From an uncultured Prevotellaceae bacterium (GTDB lineage: Bacteria; Bacteroidota; Bacteroidia; Bacteroidales; UBA932), in NCBI GenBank assembly GCA_947166905.1, contig CAMVFZ010000017.1:1-44486 (forward strand): 44,486 nucleotides of DNA, written 5' to 3'. The notes beneath the pieces are model-generated. The model worked only from the letters and a program-made list of their open reading frames with translations. It had not been told where the DNA came from and searched no databases. Position 1 is the stretch's first letter, and every line of letters begins with the position of its first letter. Shown piece after piece: positions 18,074 to 28,861 of this stretch. A program made the position numbers and the translations under genes.

Positions 18074-18803
18074 TCGTAGCGGAGAGATAAAGGTTGTCGA
18101 GGCAGAATTCCAGAGGCAGGTCCGTCCTGTTGCTGGTTATCTCTACGTCCACGTAATTGATGGTTCCAAGTTTGGAAAGATCTATTTCCTTCCAGTCGTC
18201 TATCAGCGTGAGTGTGCCGTTATTGCGCTCGGCAAGAGTGAACTCAACCTCTGCGGCGGAGTTGCTGGTAAACTTAACCCTTACATAGTCACCATCCTGG
18301 AAGGCGGGAATTGCCTCTGTGTCTTCGGTTTTAGGAAGGCCGTAGTGCGCAATGGTAACCATTTTATTGGTATTGTTCACGTAAACTTTTTTGAAGTTGA
18401 GCGTACCGTAACCTTTCTGGGTAAATACTAAAAGATGCTCCGGCATTTTACCGGGGTTGTACTTAACGGTAACATAATAAGGAGTGTTGTCGTAACCCTT
18501 TCCGTAAACACAAAGGTCCTTTGCGATATGACCTTCTTCAAGAGTCTTGTCTGCCAGGCCTACAAGGGCGCAGCCGCCGATAAACACTTTACCGTCGTCG
18601 CCTGAGGTGTTGAGGAATCCAACTAAGCCGCCACCTATAAAGGTGCCACCGAAATATACTTTGTCATCTCCGGCAATCTCGTCAGCATCGCTATAGTCGA
18701 AGGTGCAGATAGAATCCGTTGTGTAAGTGTTGCCTTTGTTTTCTGAGCAGGATGCCATCATAACGGCAACTGCCAGAAGGGGTAAAATAAGAAGCTTTTT
18801 CAT
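18063..18803 (-). CDS. DUF4465-like lipoprotein
   Basis: The 246-aa precursor has a signal peptide and lipobox (MMASC, Cys19). The mature part is beta-rich, with strands GKVFIGGCALVGL, YVTVKYNPGKMPEHLLVF and KVYVNNTNKMVTIAHYGLP, and ends LIDDWKEIDLSKLGTINYVDVEITSN...FCLDNLYL. The 'YVNNT' and 'DDW...DLSxLG...FCLDNL' signatures resemble DUF4465, a surface lipoprotein family of Bacteroidota with unknown ligands. It is 6 bp after the GH20 gene and is the last gene of the kbl operon. Confidence 0.65.
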   Translation of the reverse strand: MKKLLILPLLAVAVMMASCSENKGNTYTTDSICTFDYSDADEIAGDDKVYFGGTFIGGGLVGFLNTSGDDGKVFIGGCALVGLADKTLEEGHIAKDLCVYGKGYDNTPYYVTVKYNPGKMPEHLLVFTQKGYGTLNFKKVYVNNTNKMVTIAHYGLPKTEDTEAIPAFQDGDYVRVKFTSNSAAEVEFTLAERNNGTLTLIDDWKEIDLSKLGTINYVDVEITSNRTDLPLEFCLDNLYLSATINM

Positions 18804-18809
18804 ATTTCT

Positions 18810-20783
18810 TTAATTAATTATTAGCTCGTCAATAAACAGCCAGTCATGGTACTGGAGGTTTTTCCTTAGCGCCTTGAATCTTATGTATCGGGTCTGGACA
18901 TCTATGAAATCGCCCAAAAGGACGAACAAAGAGCCGTCGTCGGTATCTTTAACCTGGCAAAGCACCTCCGTGCAGTCTGCAAAATTTACGCCATCGGGGC
19001 TTGTTTGAATCTGTATTTTCTCCGGGAAGCCTATCCATGCGCCGATGTTGGCAAGGAAATGTGCCCCTACAAAGTTTACCTGCCGGGTTTTGCCAAGATC
19101 AACAATAATGTCGATGTCGCTCTCGAAGCCCTGCCAGCGGCCATCGGAATAAGTCCATCCGCCTTGGAGTCCGTCTGTCAGAGTGGCATCCCCGGCTGCC
19201 TTGTACTGGTTGGCGTAGGGGGTGTTGAAGATGACCTTGCAGCCGCGGGCCAGGTGTTTGACTTCTTTGTTCCTTTCCGGGCGGTCTCCCCATTCGGTGT
19301 GCAGGTCAAAGGGATGATAGCCGATGCCCCTGATATGGTCTGCCAGGGCTACTGCGCGGGCGCGGAACTCCTGAAAGTCGTTCCTGACTTCCTGCGGCGA
19401 CCATCCTACTTCTGCCAGCGCGAAGGAACGCGGGTAAAGCTTGAATTCAAAGTTTTCGTCAGTAGGGACGTGCTCCGTCCAAAGGTTGCCCTGAAGGCCA
19501 AGGAGATGGGCTGTGTCCTTGAAACCGTCGGCAGGGTCGTATTCGTATACGCGGGACAGGGGCAGGTAACCGCCTACGTATTCTCCAAGGGCCAGGGGGT
19601 TGTCCTGGTTGTGGTTGATGTAGCACCAGTCTCCGGGAGACATTACCACATCGTGGCCTTCGGCTGCCGCATTTATGCCGTGAGAGGTTCCGCGCCAGGA
19701 CATTACCGTGGCTCCGGGTGCCAGGCCGCCCTGCATAATCTCGTCCCAGCCAAGTAGGCGTCGGCCTTTTGATGCAAGGTAGGAGTCGAACTGGCGCACA
19801 AACCAGCTCTGAAGCTCGTCCACGTCCTTAAGGGCGTGCTCTTTCATTCGGGCCTGACAGCGGGGGCAGTGTGCCCAGGAGGCTTTTCCGGCCTCGTCAC
19901 CGCCAATGTGTATGAACTGGGAAGGGAAGAGTTCAAGGACCTCGTCCAATATGTCTTTGTACATGCGGAGGGCCTCGTCGCTGCCGGGGCATAGGTCAGA
20001 GGTAAATACCGGATGAGTTCCGGTGCTGTCAAGGCAGGCGATGGTAGGGTAGGCCTTTAGAACCTCCAGGCTATGTCCGGGAAGCTCAATCTCCGGAATC
20101 ACCGTTATATGGCGTTCTGCGGCGTATCTTACTATTTCTTTGACATCGTCTTTTGTAAGGTAGCCGCCAAAGGCTCTGTCCGCTCCCTCTCTGGAGTAGT
20201 TATGTCCGTTTACATCCCAGTCTTTCCAAAGTTTTTCCGGGCGCCATGCGGCCTGGCCGGTGAGAAGGGGATACTTGTCTATCTGTATGCGCCAGCCGGC
20301 ATCATCGGTAAGATGAATATGAAGTACATTCATCTTGATGCTGGCCATAAGGTCCAACTGCTTAAGTATGAATTCTTTACTGCGGAAGTGGCGGGAGATG
20401 TCAAACATCAGTCCGCGGTAGCGGAAGCGCGGGTAGTCAAATACTTCGCAGGCTTTGAGCGGCCCGCCGCCTGCCATTTCCTTCATGTAATCCAAGGTCT
20501 TTTTGCCCCTGAATGCGCCTTCTTCCGTAAGGGCTTCGATTACCGTGGCTTTGCCCTTTATGGTAAGCAGATAGGCTTCTTTGCGGGCATAATCCGGCAG
20601 GTCTTTTACCATAGCCTTGATTTTCCGGCTGCCATAGGAGATTTTCACGGGGACATCGGCCTTGGCCTCGCCGGGAAGGATAGTGTAAGAGGCTGGCTTG
20701 GGTATAAGAACATCGGGGCCGGTCTGCGCAAATGCTGTAAGGCAAAGCGCGGCGGCCATAAAGGTAAGGATTGTCTTTTTCAT
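18810..20783 (-). CDS. Beta-N-acetylhexosaminidase, GH20, with C-terminal F5/8 type C domain
   Basis: GH20 enzymes remove terminal beta-GlcNAc or GalNAc by substrate-assisted catalysis. The 657-aa precursor has a signal peptide ending AFAQ. It then has a GH20b-like N-terminal domain (PKPASYTILPGEAK) and the catalytic barrel from ~residue 120 (FRYRGLMFDISRHFRSKEFILKQLDLMASIKMNVLHIHLTDDAGWRIQIDKYP). The Asp-Glu pair Asp296-Glu297 is in HIGGDEAGK, and GWDEIMQGG and LWTEHVP follow. Residues ~525-657 form a discoidin/F5-8C-type binding module. It probably acts in the periplasm on host glycans, chitin or peptidoglycan fragments. The ATG overlaps the flippase stop (ATGA). Confidence 0.94.
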   Translation of the reverse strand: MKKTILTFMAAALCLTAFAQTGPDVLIPKPASYTILPGEAKADVPVKISYGSRKIKAMVKDLPDYARKEAYLLTIKGKATVIEALTEEGAFRGKKTLDYMKEMAGGGPLKACEVFDYPRFRYRGLMFDISRHFRSKEFILKQLDLMASIKMNVLHIHLTDDAGWRIQIDKYPLLTGQAAWRPEKLWKDWDVNGHNYSREGADRAFGGYLTKDDVKEIVRYAAERHITVIPEIELPGHSLEVLKAYPTIACLDSTGTHPVFTSDLCPGSDEALRMYKDILDEVLELFPSQFIHIGGDEAGKASWAHCPRCQARMKEHALKDVDELQSWFVRQFDSYLASKGRRLLGWDEIMQGGLAPGATVMSWRGTSHGINAAAEGHDVVMSPGDWCYINHNQDNPLALGEYVGGYLPLSRVYEYDPADGFKDTAHLLGLQGNLWTEHVPTDENFEFKLYPRSFALAEVGWSPQEVRNDFQEFRARAVALADHIRGIGYHPFDLHTEWGDRPERNKEVKHLARGCKVIFNTPYANQYKAAGDATLTDGLQGGWTYSDGRWQGFESDIDIIVDLGKTRQVNFVGAHFLANIGAWIGFPEKIQIQTSPDGVNFADCTEVLCQVKDTDDGSLFVLLGDFIDVQTRYIRFKALRKNLQYHDWLFIDELIIN

Positions 20784-22225
20784 CGGAAGTATTTGCCAAT
20801 AACCGGAAGGTTGCGCACAGGCAGGTCCTTCCTTAATATATAGGCCACGAAGGCCAGTATGAGCAAGGTGTTGACCGCCAGTCTGGGAACTGCGCCAAGG
20901 TACTTGCCGCTTAACACTATTCCGGCATAAAGTACGCCGGCAATAAGTACATAAAGGAAGATATCCTTGAGAGGGTAGGCCACAGGGTAGTATTTCTTGC
21001 CCACTAAGTAAGAGAGCAGCATGGCTACTCCATAGCCGGCAAATCCGCCCCAGGCGCAGGCCATATAGCCTATCTTGGGAATGAAAATAAGGTTGACGGC
21101 AATTAGAACGGCGCAGCCGGCCCCGGAGAAAACGGCTCCCCAGATGGTTCTGTCCGTTACTTTGTACCAGAAAGACAGGTTAAAGTAAACACCCATCATA
21201 ATTTCTGCCGCCATAACTATGGGCACTACCTTCAAACCTTCCCAGTAACCGGGCTGGATAATGTAGCGCAGTACGTCCAGGTAACCCATAACTACAAGGA
21301 AGGCCAGCAGGGTGAAGATAATGAAGTACTTCATGCCTTTGGCGTAGGTCTCCTTGCTGTCTTTTTCCTTGGCGTTTCCAAAGACAAAGGGCTCGTAGGC
21401 ATAACGGAAGGCCTGGGTAATCATCGCCATGATCATGGCAATCTTGACTACGGCGCCGTAGATGCCAAGCTGAACCTTGCCTTCTTCTCCCGGGCAGACG
21501 TAAGGATAAAGGATTTTATCCGCCGTCTGGTTAAGTATGCCGGCCAGGCCAAGTATCAGTATCGGCCAGCTGTAGGACATCATGCGTTTAAATAGGGCTT
21601 TGTCAAAACCGTTGCCCAGGGCCTTGAGGTCCTTAAGGAAGAACAGGGTGATGAATGCGGTGCAGCCCAGGTTGATGTAGAATACCCATCCGACCTCTTT
21701 TTCTACGGGCAGTACTACGAAGTAGAGCAGGTTTGCCGCTATGTTTATTACAATGAACAGCATCTTTAGCGCGGCGAACTTGATGGCCTTCTTCTGATAT
21801 CTCAGGTTGGCGAACAATATGGCCTGGAAGGCGTCAATTGCCACCGTGAGCGCCATAGTCCATATATAGGAAGGATGGTCTCCGTAGCCCATCGCTTCCG
21901 ATATCGGATTTATGAAGGCGAGTACTAGGAAGAAGAAGGTTGCCGATGCTGTCAGTACGGACCACAGGCCCGTGGATAGTACCTTCTTTGGATTTTCTTC
22001 TTCTTTGTTGGCAAAGCGGAAGAAGGTTGTTTCCATGCCGAAGGTGAGCAATACCAGCAGCAGGGCGGTGTAGGCGTAGAGGTTTGTGACTACGCCATAT
22101 CCACCGCTTGCAGCGCTGATTTTATAGGTATACAAAGGCACCAGTAGATAGTTGAGGAACCTACCTACTATACTACTTAGACCGTAAATAACGGTATCTT
22201 TTGCAAGTGCCTTGAAATCTGCCAT
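20780..22225 (-). CDS. Polysaccharide/oligosaccharide flippase (Wzx/MATE-like, MOP superfamily)
   Basis: The 481-aa membrane protein has 12-14 hydrophobic segments and opens with DTVIYGLSSIVGRFLNYLLVPLYTYKISAASGGYGVVTNLYAY, characteristic of Wzx-like exporters that flip undecaprenyl-linked glycans. No glycosyltransferase lies nearby, which is unusual for a Wzx gene in a surface-polysaccharide cluster; such stand-alone flippases are common in Bacteroidota. Its start overlaps the kbl stop by one base (TAATG) and its stop overlaps the GH20 start by four. Confidence 0.85.
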   Translation of the reverse strand: MADFKALAKDTVIYGLSSIVGRFLNYLLVPLYTYKISAASGGYGVVTNLYAYTALLLVLLTFGMETTFFRFANKEEENPKKVLSTGLWSVLTASATFFFLVLAFINPISEAMGYGDHPSYIWTMALTVAIDAFQAILFANLRYQKKAIKFAALKMLFIVINIAANLLYFVVLPVEKEVGWVFYINLGCTAFITLFFLKDLKALGNGFDKALFKRMMSYSWPILILGLAGILNQTADKILYPYVCPGEEGKVQLGIYGAVVKIAMIMAMITQAFRYAYEPFVFGNAKEKDSKETYAKGMKYFIIFTLLAFLVVMGYLDVLRYIIQPGYWEGLKVVPIVMAAEIMMGVYFNLSFWYKVTDRTIWGAVFSGAGCAVLIAVNLIFIPKIGYMACAWGGFAGYGVAMLLSYLVGKKYYPVAYPLKDIFLYVLIAGVLYAGIVLSGKYLGAVPRLAVNTLLILAFVAYILRKDLPVRNLPVIGKYFR

Positions 22226-23415
22226 TATTTAATAACGCCAAGTTCCTTACCTACTTTGATGAAGGCGGCGATGGCTTTGTCAAGGTGGGCCTTTTCGTGG
22301 GCGGCGCTAAGCTGCACGCGGATGCGGGCCTGGCCCTTGGGTACTACAGGGTAGTAGAAACCGGTTACGAAGATGCCTTCTTCTGCCATCTTGGCTGCGA
22401 ATTTCTGGCTGAGGGGTGCGTCGTAAAGCATTACGGCGCAGATGGCGCTCTGGGTAGGCTTGATGTCGAAGCCTGCTGCCATCATCTTGTCGCGGAAGTA
22501 AACTACGTTTTCCTGTTGCTTGTCGTGGAGGGCGTTGCTCTCTGACAGCATCTTGAACATCTCGATGGCTGCAGCTGCAATCATTGGAGGAATGGAGTTG
22601 GAGAAGAGGTAAGGACGTGAGCGCTGACGCAGCATGTCGATAATCTCTTTGCGGCCGGTGGTGAATCCGCCTACAGCGCCGCCGAAGGCCTTTCCAAGGG
22701 TGCCGGTGAAGATGTCGATCTTGCCATAGCAGTTAAACTGCTCTGCAACTCCGTGGCCTGTCTTGCCGACTACGCCGGCGGAGTGGCTCTCGTCTACCAT
22801 TACAAGGGCGTCGTACTTTTCTGCAAGGGCGCAGATCTTGTCCATGGGGGCAACGTTGCCGTCCATAGAGAATACGCCGTCTGTGCAGATGATGCGGAAT
22901 CTCTGGGCCTGGGCCTCTTTAAGGCAGTTCTCCAGTTCTTCCATATTGGCGTTTGCATAGCGGTAACGTACTGCCTTGCAAAGTCTTACGCCATCGATGA
23001 TGGATGCATGGTTAAGGGAATCGGAAATAATTGCATCTTCAGCGGTGAGCAAAGGCTCGAATACGCCGCCGTTGGCATCGAAGCAGGAAGCATAAAGGAT
23101 GGTATCCTCTGTTTTGAAGAAGTCCGATATAGCTTTTTCCAGCTGCTTGTGGATATCCTGGGTGCCGCAAATGAAGCGAACAGAGGACATACCGTAGCCG
23201 CGGGCCTTCATCGCCTTTTCTGCTGCTGCGATAAGGCGGGGATTGTCTGCCAGACCTAAGTAATTGTTGGCGCAAAAGTTAAGCGCCTTTGAACCGTCTT
23301 CCAGGGTTATTTCTGCGCTCTGGGGAGAGGCGATATTCCTTTCATTCTTGTAAAGACCGGCTTCTTTTATGGCTGCCAGCTCATCCTGAAGATGTTTTTG
23401 AAATTTACCGTACAT
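22225..23415 (-). CDS. kbl: Glycine C-acetyltransferase (2-amino-3-ketobutyrate CoA ligase)
   Basis: Kbl splits 2-amino-3-ketobutyrate with CoA into glycine and acetyl-CoA, the second step of threonine degradation. The 396-aa PLP enzyme has alpha-oxoamine synthase motifs: NFCANNYLGLADNPRLI, FDANGGVFEPLL, NHASIIDGVRL, MVDESHSAGVVG and TLGKAFGGAVGG with the PLP-binding Lys242. The length is normal. The first enzyme, tdh, is divergent across a 108-bp region with interleaved promoters. The three genes downstream overlap or abut kbl and have no known link to threonine. Confidence 0.95.
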   Translation of the reverse strand: MYGKFQKHLQDELAAIKEAGLYKNERNIASPQSAEITLEDGSKALNFCANNYLGLADNPRLIAAAEKAMKARGYGMSSVRFICGTQDIHKQLEKAISDFFKTEDTILYASCFDANGGVFEPLLTAEDAIISDSLNHASIIDGVRLCKAVRYRYANANMEELENCLKEAQAQRFRIICTDGVFSMDGNVAPMDKICALAEKYDALVMVDESHSAGVVGKTGHGVAEQFNCYGKIDIFTGTLGKAFGGAVGGFTTGRKEIIDMLRQRSRPYLFSNSIPPMIAAAAIEMFKMLSESNALHDKQQENVVYFRDKMMAAGFDIKPTQSAICAVMLYDAPLSQKFAAKMAEEGIFVTGFYYPVVPKGQARIRVQLSAAHEKAHLDKAIAAFIKVGKELGVIK

Positions 23416-23458
23416 TGCTTTATTTTTTATATTGTTTTAGCGTTTTTCGTTAGTCTTA

Positions 23459-23489
23459 CAAAATTAATAATTATATTTGCACCCGCAAA
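23459..23489 (-). promoter_or_regulatory. Promoter of the kbl operon
   Basis: On the minus strand, TTTG (23489-23486), a 19-bp gap and TAATTTTG (23466-23459) match the consensus. The leader is about 38 nt. The tdh -7 box lies between its two elements. Confidence 0.75.
23472..23479 (+). promoter_or_regulatory. -7 box of tdh
   Basis: TATATTTG is an exact TAnnTTTG match, 44 bp before the tdh ATG. The -33 element is weak, so an activator may be needed. Confidence 0.6.
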
Positions 23490-23523
23490 ACAAATACCTG
23501 CAAAAAGAGGGTAAAACACTAAA

Positions 23524-24480
23524 ATGAAAAACGTACTTGTAATAGGTTCAACCGGACAGATCGGCTCTGAACTTACAATGAAACTGAGGGGATTGATTCC
23601 GGAGGGAAACATCGTAGCCGGATACATCAAGGGCGCAGAGCCCAAGGGCATTCTTTTGGAGAGCGGTCCCAGCGCAGAGGCGGACGTAAGAAACGCCCAG
23701 GGCCTTGCAGAAATCGTAGAAAAATACAATATCGATACCATCTACAACCTGGCGGCACTGCTTTCTGCAGTTGCAGAGAAGAAACCTCTTCTGGCCTGGG
23801 ATATTCAGATGAACGGCCTCATCAACATTCTTGAGGTAGCCCGTGAAAAAGGCTGTGCCGTGTTCACTCCCAGTTCCATCGGTTCCTTCGGCCCGGAGAC
23901 TCCCAGGGTAAACACTCCCCAGGATACAATCCAGAGGCCTCGTTCAATGTACGGCGTCACCAAGGTTGCAACAGAGTTGCTCAGTGACTACTACTTCCAT
24001 AAATATGGCGTAGACACACGCGCAGTACGTTTCCCTGGCCTTATTTCCAATGTTACCCTTCCTGGTGGCGGCACCACGGATTATGCAGTGGAGATTTACT
24101 ATGCGGCAGTAAAGGGAGAGGAATTTGTCTGCCCTATTGCAAAAGGAACTTACATGGACATGATGTATATGCCCGATGCCCTCAAGGCAGCAGTTGACAT
24201 CATGAATGCCGATCCTTCAAGGCTCATTCACCGCAATGCCTTCAACGTGGCTTCAATGAGCTTCGATCCTGAAATTATTTACAACAAAATATGTGAACAT
24301 ATCCCCGGATTCAAGATGCGCTATGAGGTCGATCCGGTTCGCCAGGCCATCGCAGATTCCTGGCCGGACAAGATGGACGACAGCTGCGCCCGCGCTGAAT
24401 GGGACTGGGCTCCGGCCTACGATCTTGAGACCATGACAGTGGATATGATTAAGTCGCTCAAAAAGAAGTTCTCGCTGTAG
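23524..24480 (+). CDS. tdh: L-threonine 3-dehydrogenase, SDR (epimerase-like) type
   Basis: The enzyme oxidises L-threonine with NAD+ to 2-amino-3-ketobutyrate. The 318-aa product has a Rossmann start (VLVIGSTGQIGSEL), IYNLAALLSAVAEKKP, FTPSSIGSFGPETP and the catalytic YxxxK (SMYGVTK), then RFPGLISNVTLPGGGTTDYAVEIYYAA and YMPDALKAAVDIM, as in the short-chain threonine dehydrogenases of Bacteroidota rather than zinc-dependent Tdh. The divergent neighbour kbl supports the assignment. A terminator hairpin overlaps its last codons. Confidence 0.93.
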   Translation: MKNVLVIGSTGQIGSELTMKLRGLIPEGNIVAGYIKGAEPKGILLESGPSAEADVRNAQGLAEIVEKYNIDTIYNLAALLSAVAEKKPLLAWDIQMNGLINILEVAREKGCAVFTPSSIGSFGPETPRVNTPQDTIQRPRSMYGVTKVATELLSDYYFHKYGVDTRAVRFPGLISNVTLPGGGTTDYAVEIYYAAVKGEEFVCPIAKGTYMDMMYMPDALKAAVDIMNADPSRLIHRNAFNVASMSFDPEIIYNKICEHIPGFKMRYEVDPVRQAIADSWPDKMDDSCARAEWDWAPAYDLETMTVDMIKSLKKKFSL

Positions 24481-24494
24481 AACTTCTTTTTTTT
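24463..24494 (+). terminator. Terminator of tdh, overlapping the stop codon
   Basis: GAAGTTCT (24465-24472) pairs perfectly with AGAACTTC (24479-24486) around a 6-nt loop, followed by eight T's. The tdh stop (24478-24480) lies within the hairpin. Confidence 0.9.
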
Positions 24495-24503
24495 GAAAAA
24501 AAA

Positions 24504-24534
24504 TTTGCGAATATCAGATTTGTGCGTATCTTTG
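24504..24534 (+). promoter_or_regulatory. Promoter of tRNA-Leu
   Basis: TTTG (24504-24507), 19 bp and TATCTTTG (24527-24534), 40 bp before the tRNA. This is a full consensus match. Confidence 0.8.
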
Positions 24535-24574
24535 CAGTCCCAAAGTAAAGGAGAAATCCTTAACTACTTTTCCT

Positions 24575-24657
24575 GCGGACGTGGTGAAATGGTAGACACG
24601 CTACTTTGAGGGGGTAGTGGGCGTTGGCCTGTATGAGTTCGAGTCTCATCGTCCGCA
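24575..24657 (+). tRNA. tRNA-Leu (GAG anticodon)
   Basis: Acceptor GCGGACG (24575-24581) pairs with CGTCCGC (24650-24656), discriminator A24657. The anticodon arm CTACT/GGTAG holds GAG at 24608-24610. A long variable arm and the T-arm GTTCGAGTC are present. CCA is not encoded. It reads CUC/CUU leucine codons. Confidence 0.95.
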
Positions 24658-24659
24658 CT

Positions 24660-24690
24660 AGGCGATTGGAAAATTTCCGGTCGCCTTTTT
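24660..24690 (+). terminator. Terminator after tRNA-Leu
   Basis: AGGCGA (24660-24665) pairs with TCGCCT (24681-24686), with extra inner pairing GGA/TCC, followed by a run of T's to 24690. Confidence 0.85.
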
Positions 24691-24734
24691 CGTTTTATAT
24701 GATTTTTCATAATGGCTAATTCATAAAGTATTGT

Positions 24735-24742
24735 TATATTTG
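24735..24742 (+). promoter_or_regulatory. -7 box upstream of the DUF1460 gene
   Basis: TATATTTG, 48 bp before the ATG at 24790, with a T-rich but imperfect -33 region. It may drive the whole DUF1460-eno-atp-namZ run, since no terminator is seen before 34937. Confidence 0.6.
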
Positions 24743-24789
24743 CAAACTATTACTATTACAAGTATAATCATACAGAATTATTCGTCAAC

Positions 24790-25746
24790 ATGAGACACTT
24801 TTCAGCCCTTCTGATTATTCTGGCAGCTGTACTCTCCAGCTGTGGACAGAGCTCGAAGAAAGAAGTAAAATTGTTTGATTGTGACTATGTGACCACACCT
24901 GCTGACTCAGTGCTTGCAACTGAAATCATCGGAGCGCTCAGGAATGAGATTGTCGCCAAGGATTCAGTCTTCACTACACCAGAGCTCATGGTTTCCGCAG
25001 GACGCAGCCTGCTTGGCAAAGAGTATGTAGCCGGCACGCTAGATAGCTTTGACAAAGAAGTTCTTGCCATCTACCTTAACAAGACCGATTGCATCCTCTT
25101 CGTAGAGGCCTGCACCAATCTGGCAAGAGCAGCCGTCAATCCGTCCATCCCTGAAAATGATTTTTACAGCTATGCCGCCAACTTGCGTCAGACAAGGTAT
25201 CGCGACGGCAAGACTGACAACTACTCAGACAGGGTACATTACACCACGGAGTGGATCCGCCAGGCCCAGGCCAACGGTATACTTGAAGACAAGACAAAAG
25301 AATTCGGCGGAGAGGTATTCGACCATCCCATCGGCTTTATGTCAAATAATTCTTCATACTACAGGCAGCTGGCAGAGGCCGATACCGATCCGGATGCAGC
25401 AAGGGACCTTCAGGTTATCAGGAGCGTAGAGAACAGGCTCAACCAGACTCCCCAGTATTACATCAAGGATGTCGATATCAAGAAGGCGGAGCCTTTCATC
25501 CAGACCGGAGACATCATCGGCTTTATGGCCGCTACGGAAGGCCTTGACATAGCCCACGTAGTTCTGGCTTATGTGACAGACCCTGACGGTGTGGTTGTTT
25601 ATGGCCCTCATGACAAGAATGTTACCGTCGGCTTCATGCATGCGTCAATGGCAGAGATGCAGGTTATAATCGACCATCAGAGCATCTATGATTATGCCAA
25701 TTCCCGCAAGTCCATCACCGGCATTTGCGTTGCAAGAGTTAAATAA
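24790..25746 (+). CDS. DUF1460 lipoprotein, NlpC/P60-like N-acetylmuramoyl-L-alanine amidase-like
   Basis: The 318-aa precursor has a lipobox (LSSC, Cys18). The mature part has the DUF1460 pattern: LGKEYVAGTLD, NKTDCILFVEACTNLARA with probable catalytic Cys101, RYRDGK, DRVHYTTEWIRQA, and GDIIGFMAATEGLDIAHVVLAY with probable catalytic His256. The family has a papain-like NlpC/P60 fold and is linked to peptidoglycan cleavage; the exact bond cut is not clear from sequence. It is 22 bp before eno with no terminator between. Another peptidoglycan enzyme, NamZ, ends the same run. Confidence 0.85.
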   Translation: MRHFSALLIILAAVLSSCGQSSKKEVKLFDCDYVTTPADSVLATEIIGALRNEIVAKDSVFTTPELMVSAGRSLLGKEYVAGTLDSFDKEVLAIYLNKTDCILFVEACTNLARAAVNPSIPENDFYSYAANLRQTRYRDGKTDNYSDRVHYTTEWIRQAQANGILEDKTKEFGGEVFDHPIGFMSNNSSYYRQLAEADTDPDAARDLQVIRSVENRLNQTPQYYIKDVDIKKAEPFIQTGDIIGFMAATEGLDIAHVVLAYVTDPDGVVVYGPHDKNVTVGFMHASMAEMQVIIDHQSIYDYANSRKSITGICVARVK

Positions 25747-25753
25747 TAACTAG

Positions 25754-27076
<1,323 letters not shown>

Positions 27077-27089
27077 GGTTTTATTTTAA

Positions 27090-28607
<1,518 letters not shown>

Positions 28608-28615
28608 TTTTGTCT

Positions 28616-28861
28616 ATGGCCGATATCCACTTGTACGTACTTTCCCCCGAGGGAGTCCTGGCAGATCTTTCCGTGGACAGCGTAACGCTTCCCGGAACGG
28701 TCAGCCCTTTCCAGGTGCTGCGTCAGCACGCCGGAATGGTAACCTCCCTGGAGCAGGGCCGTATAGTGTATACTTCCCCGGAAGGGGACGGCGAGCTGGA
28801 GATTGGTTCCGGCTTCGCCAAAATTCTTGATAACGAGGTGATAGTGTGCGTAGAGAAATGA
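28616..28861 (+). CDS. atpC: F-type ATP synthase subunit epsilon
   Basis: The 81-aa product matches the N-terminal beta-sandwich of epsilon (HLYVLSPEGVLADLSVDSVTLPGTVSPFQVLRQHAGMVTSLEQGRIVY...). It lacks the C-terminal helical hairpin of E. coli epsilon (about 139 aa). Short epsilon proteins are usual in Bacteroidota, so inhibition by the extended C-terminus is absent here. The ATG at 28616 is preferred to a TTG two codons earlier. The TGA stop overlaps the atpB ATG. Confidence 0.9.
   Translation: MADIHLYVLSPEGVLADLSVDSVTLPGTVSPFQVLRQHAGMVTSLEQGRIVYTSPEGDGELEIGSGFAKILDNEVIVCVEK

Noticed and set aside
20073..20843. A 256-codon frame antisense to GH20 (and a similar one at 19005-19757)
   Set aside because: They mirror the GH20 reading frame, and no motif or promoter supports them.
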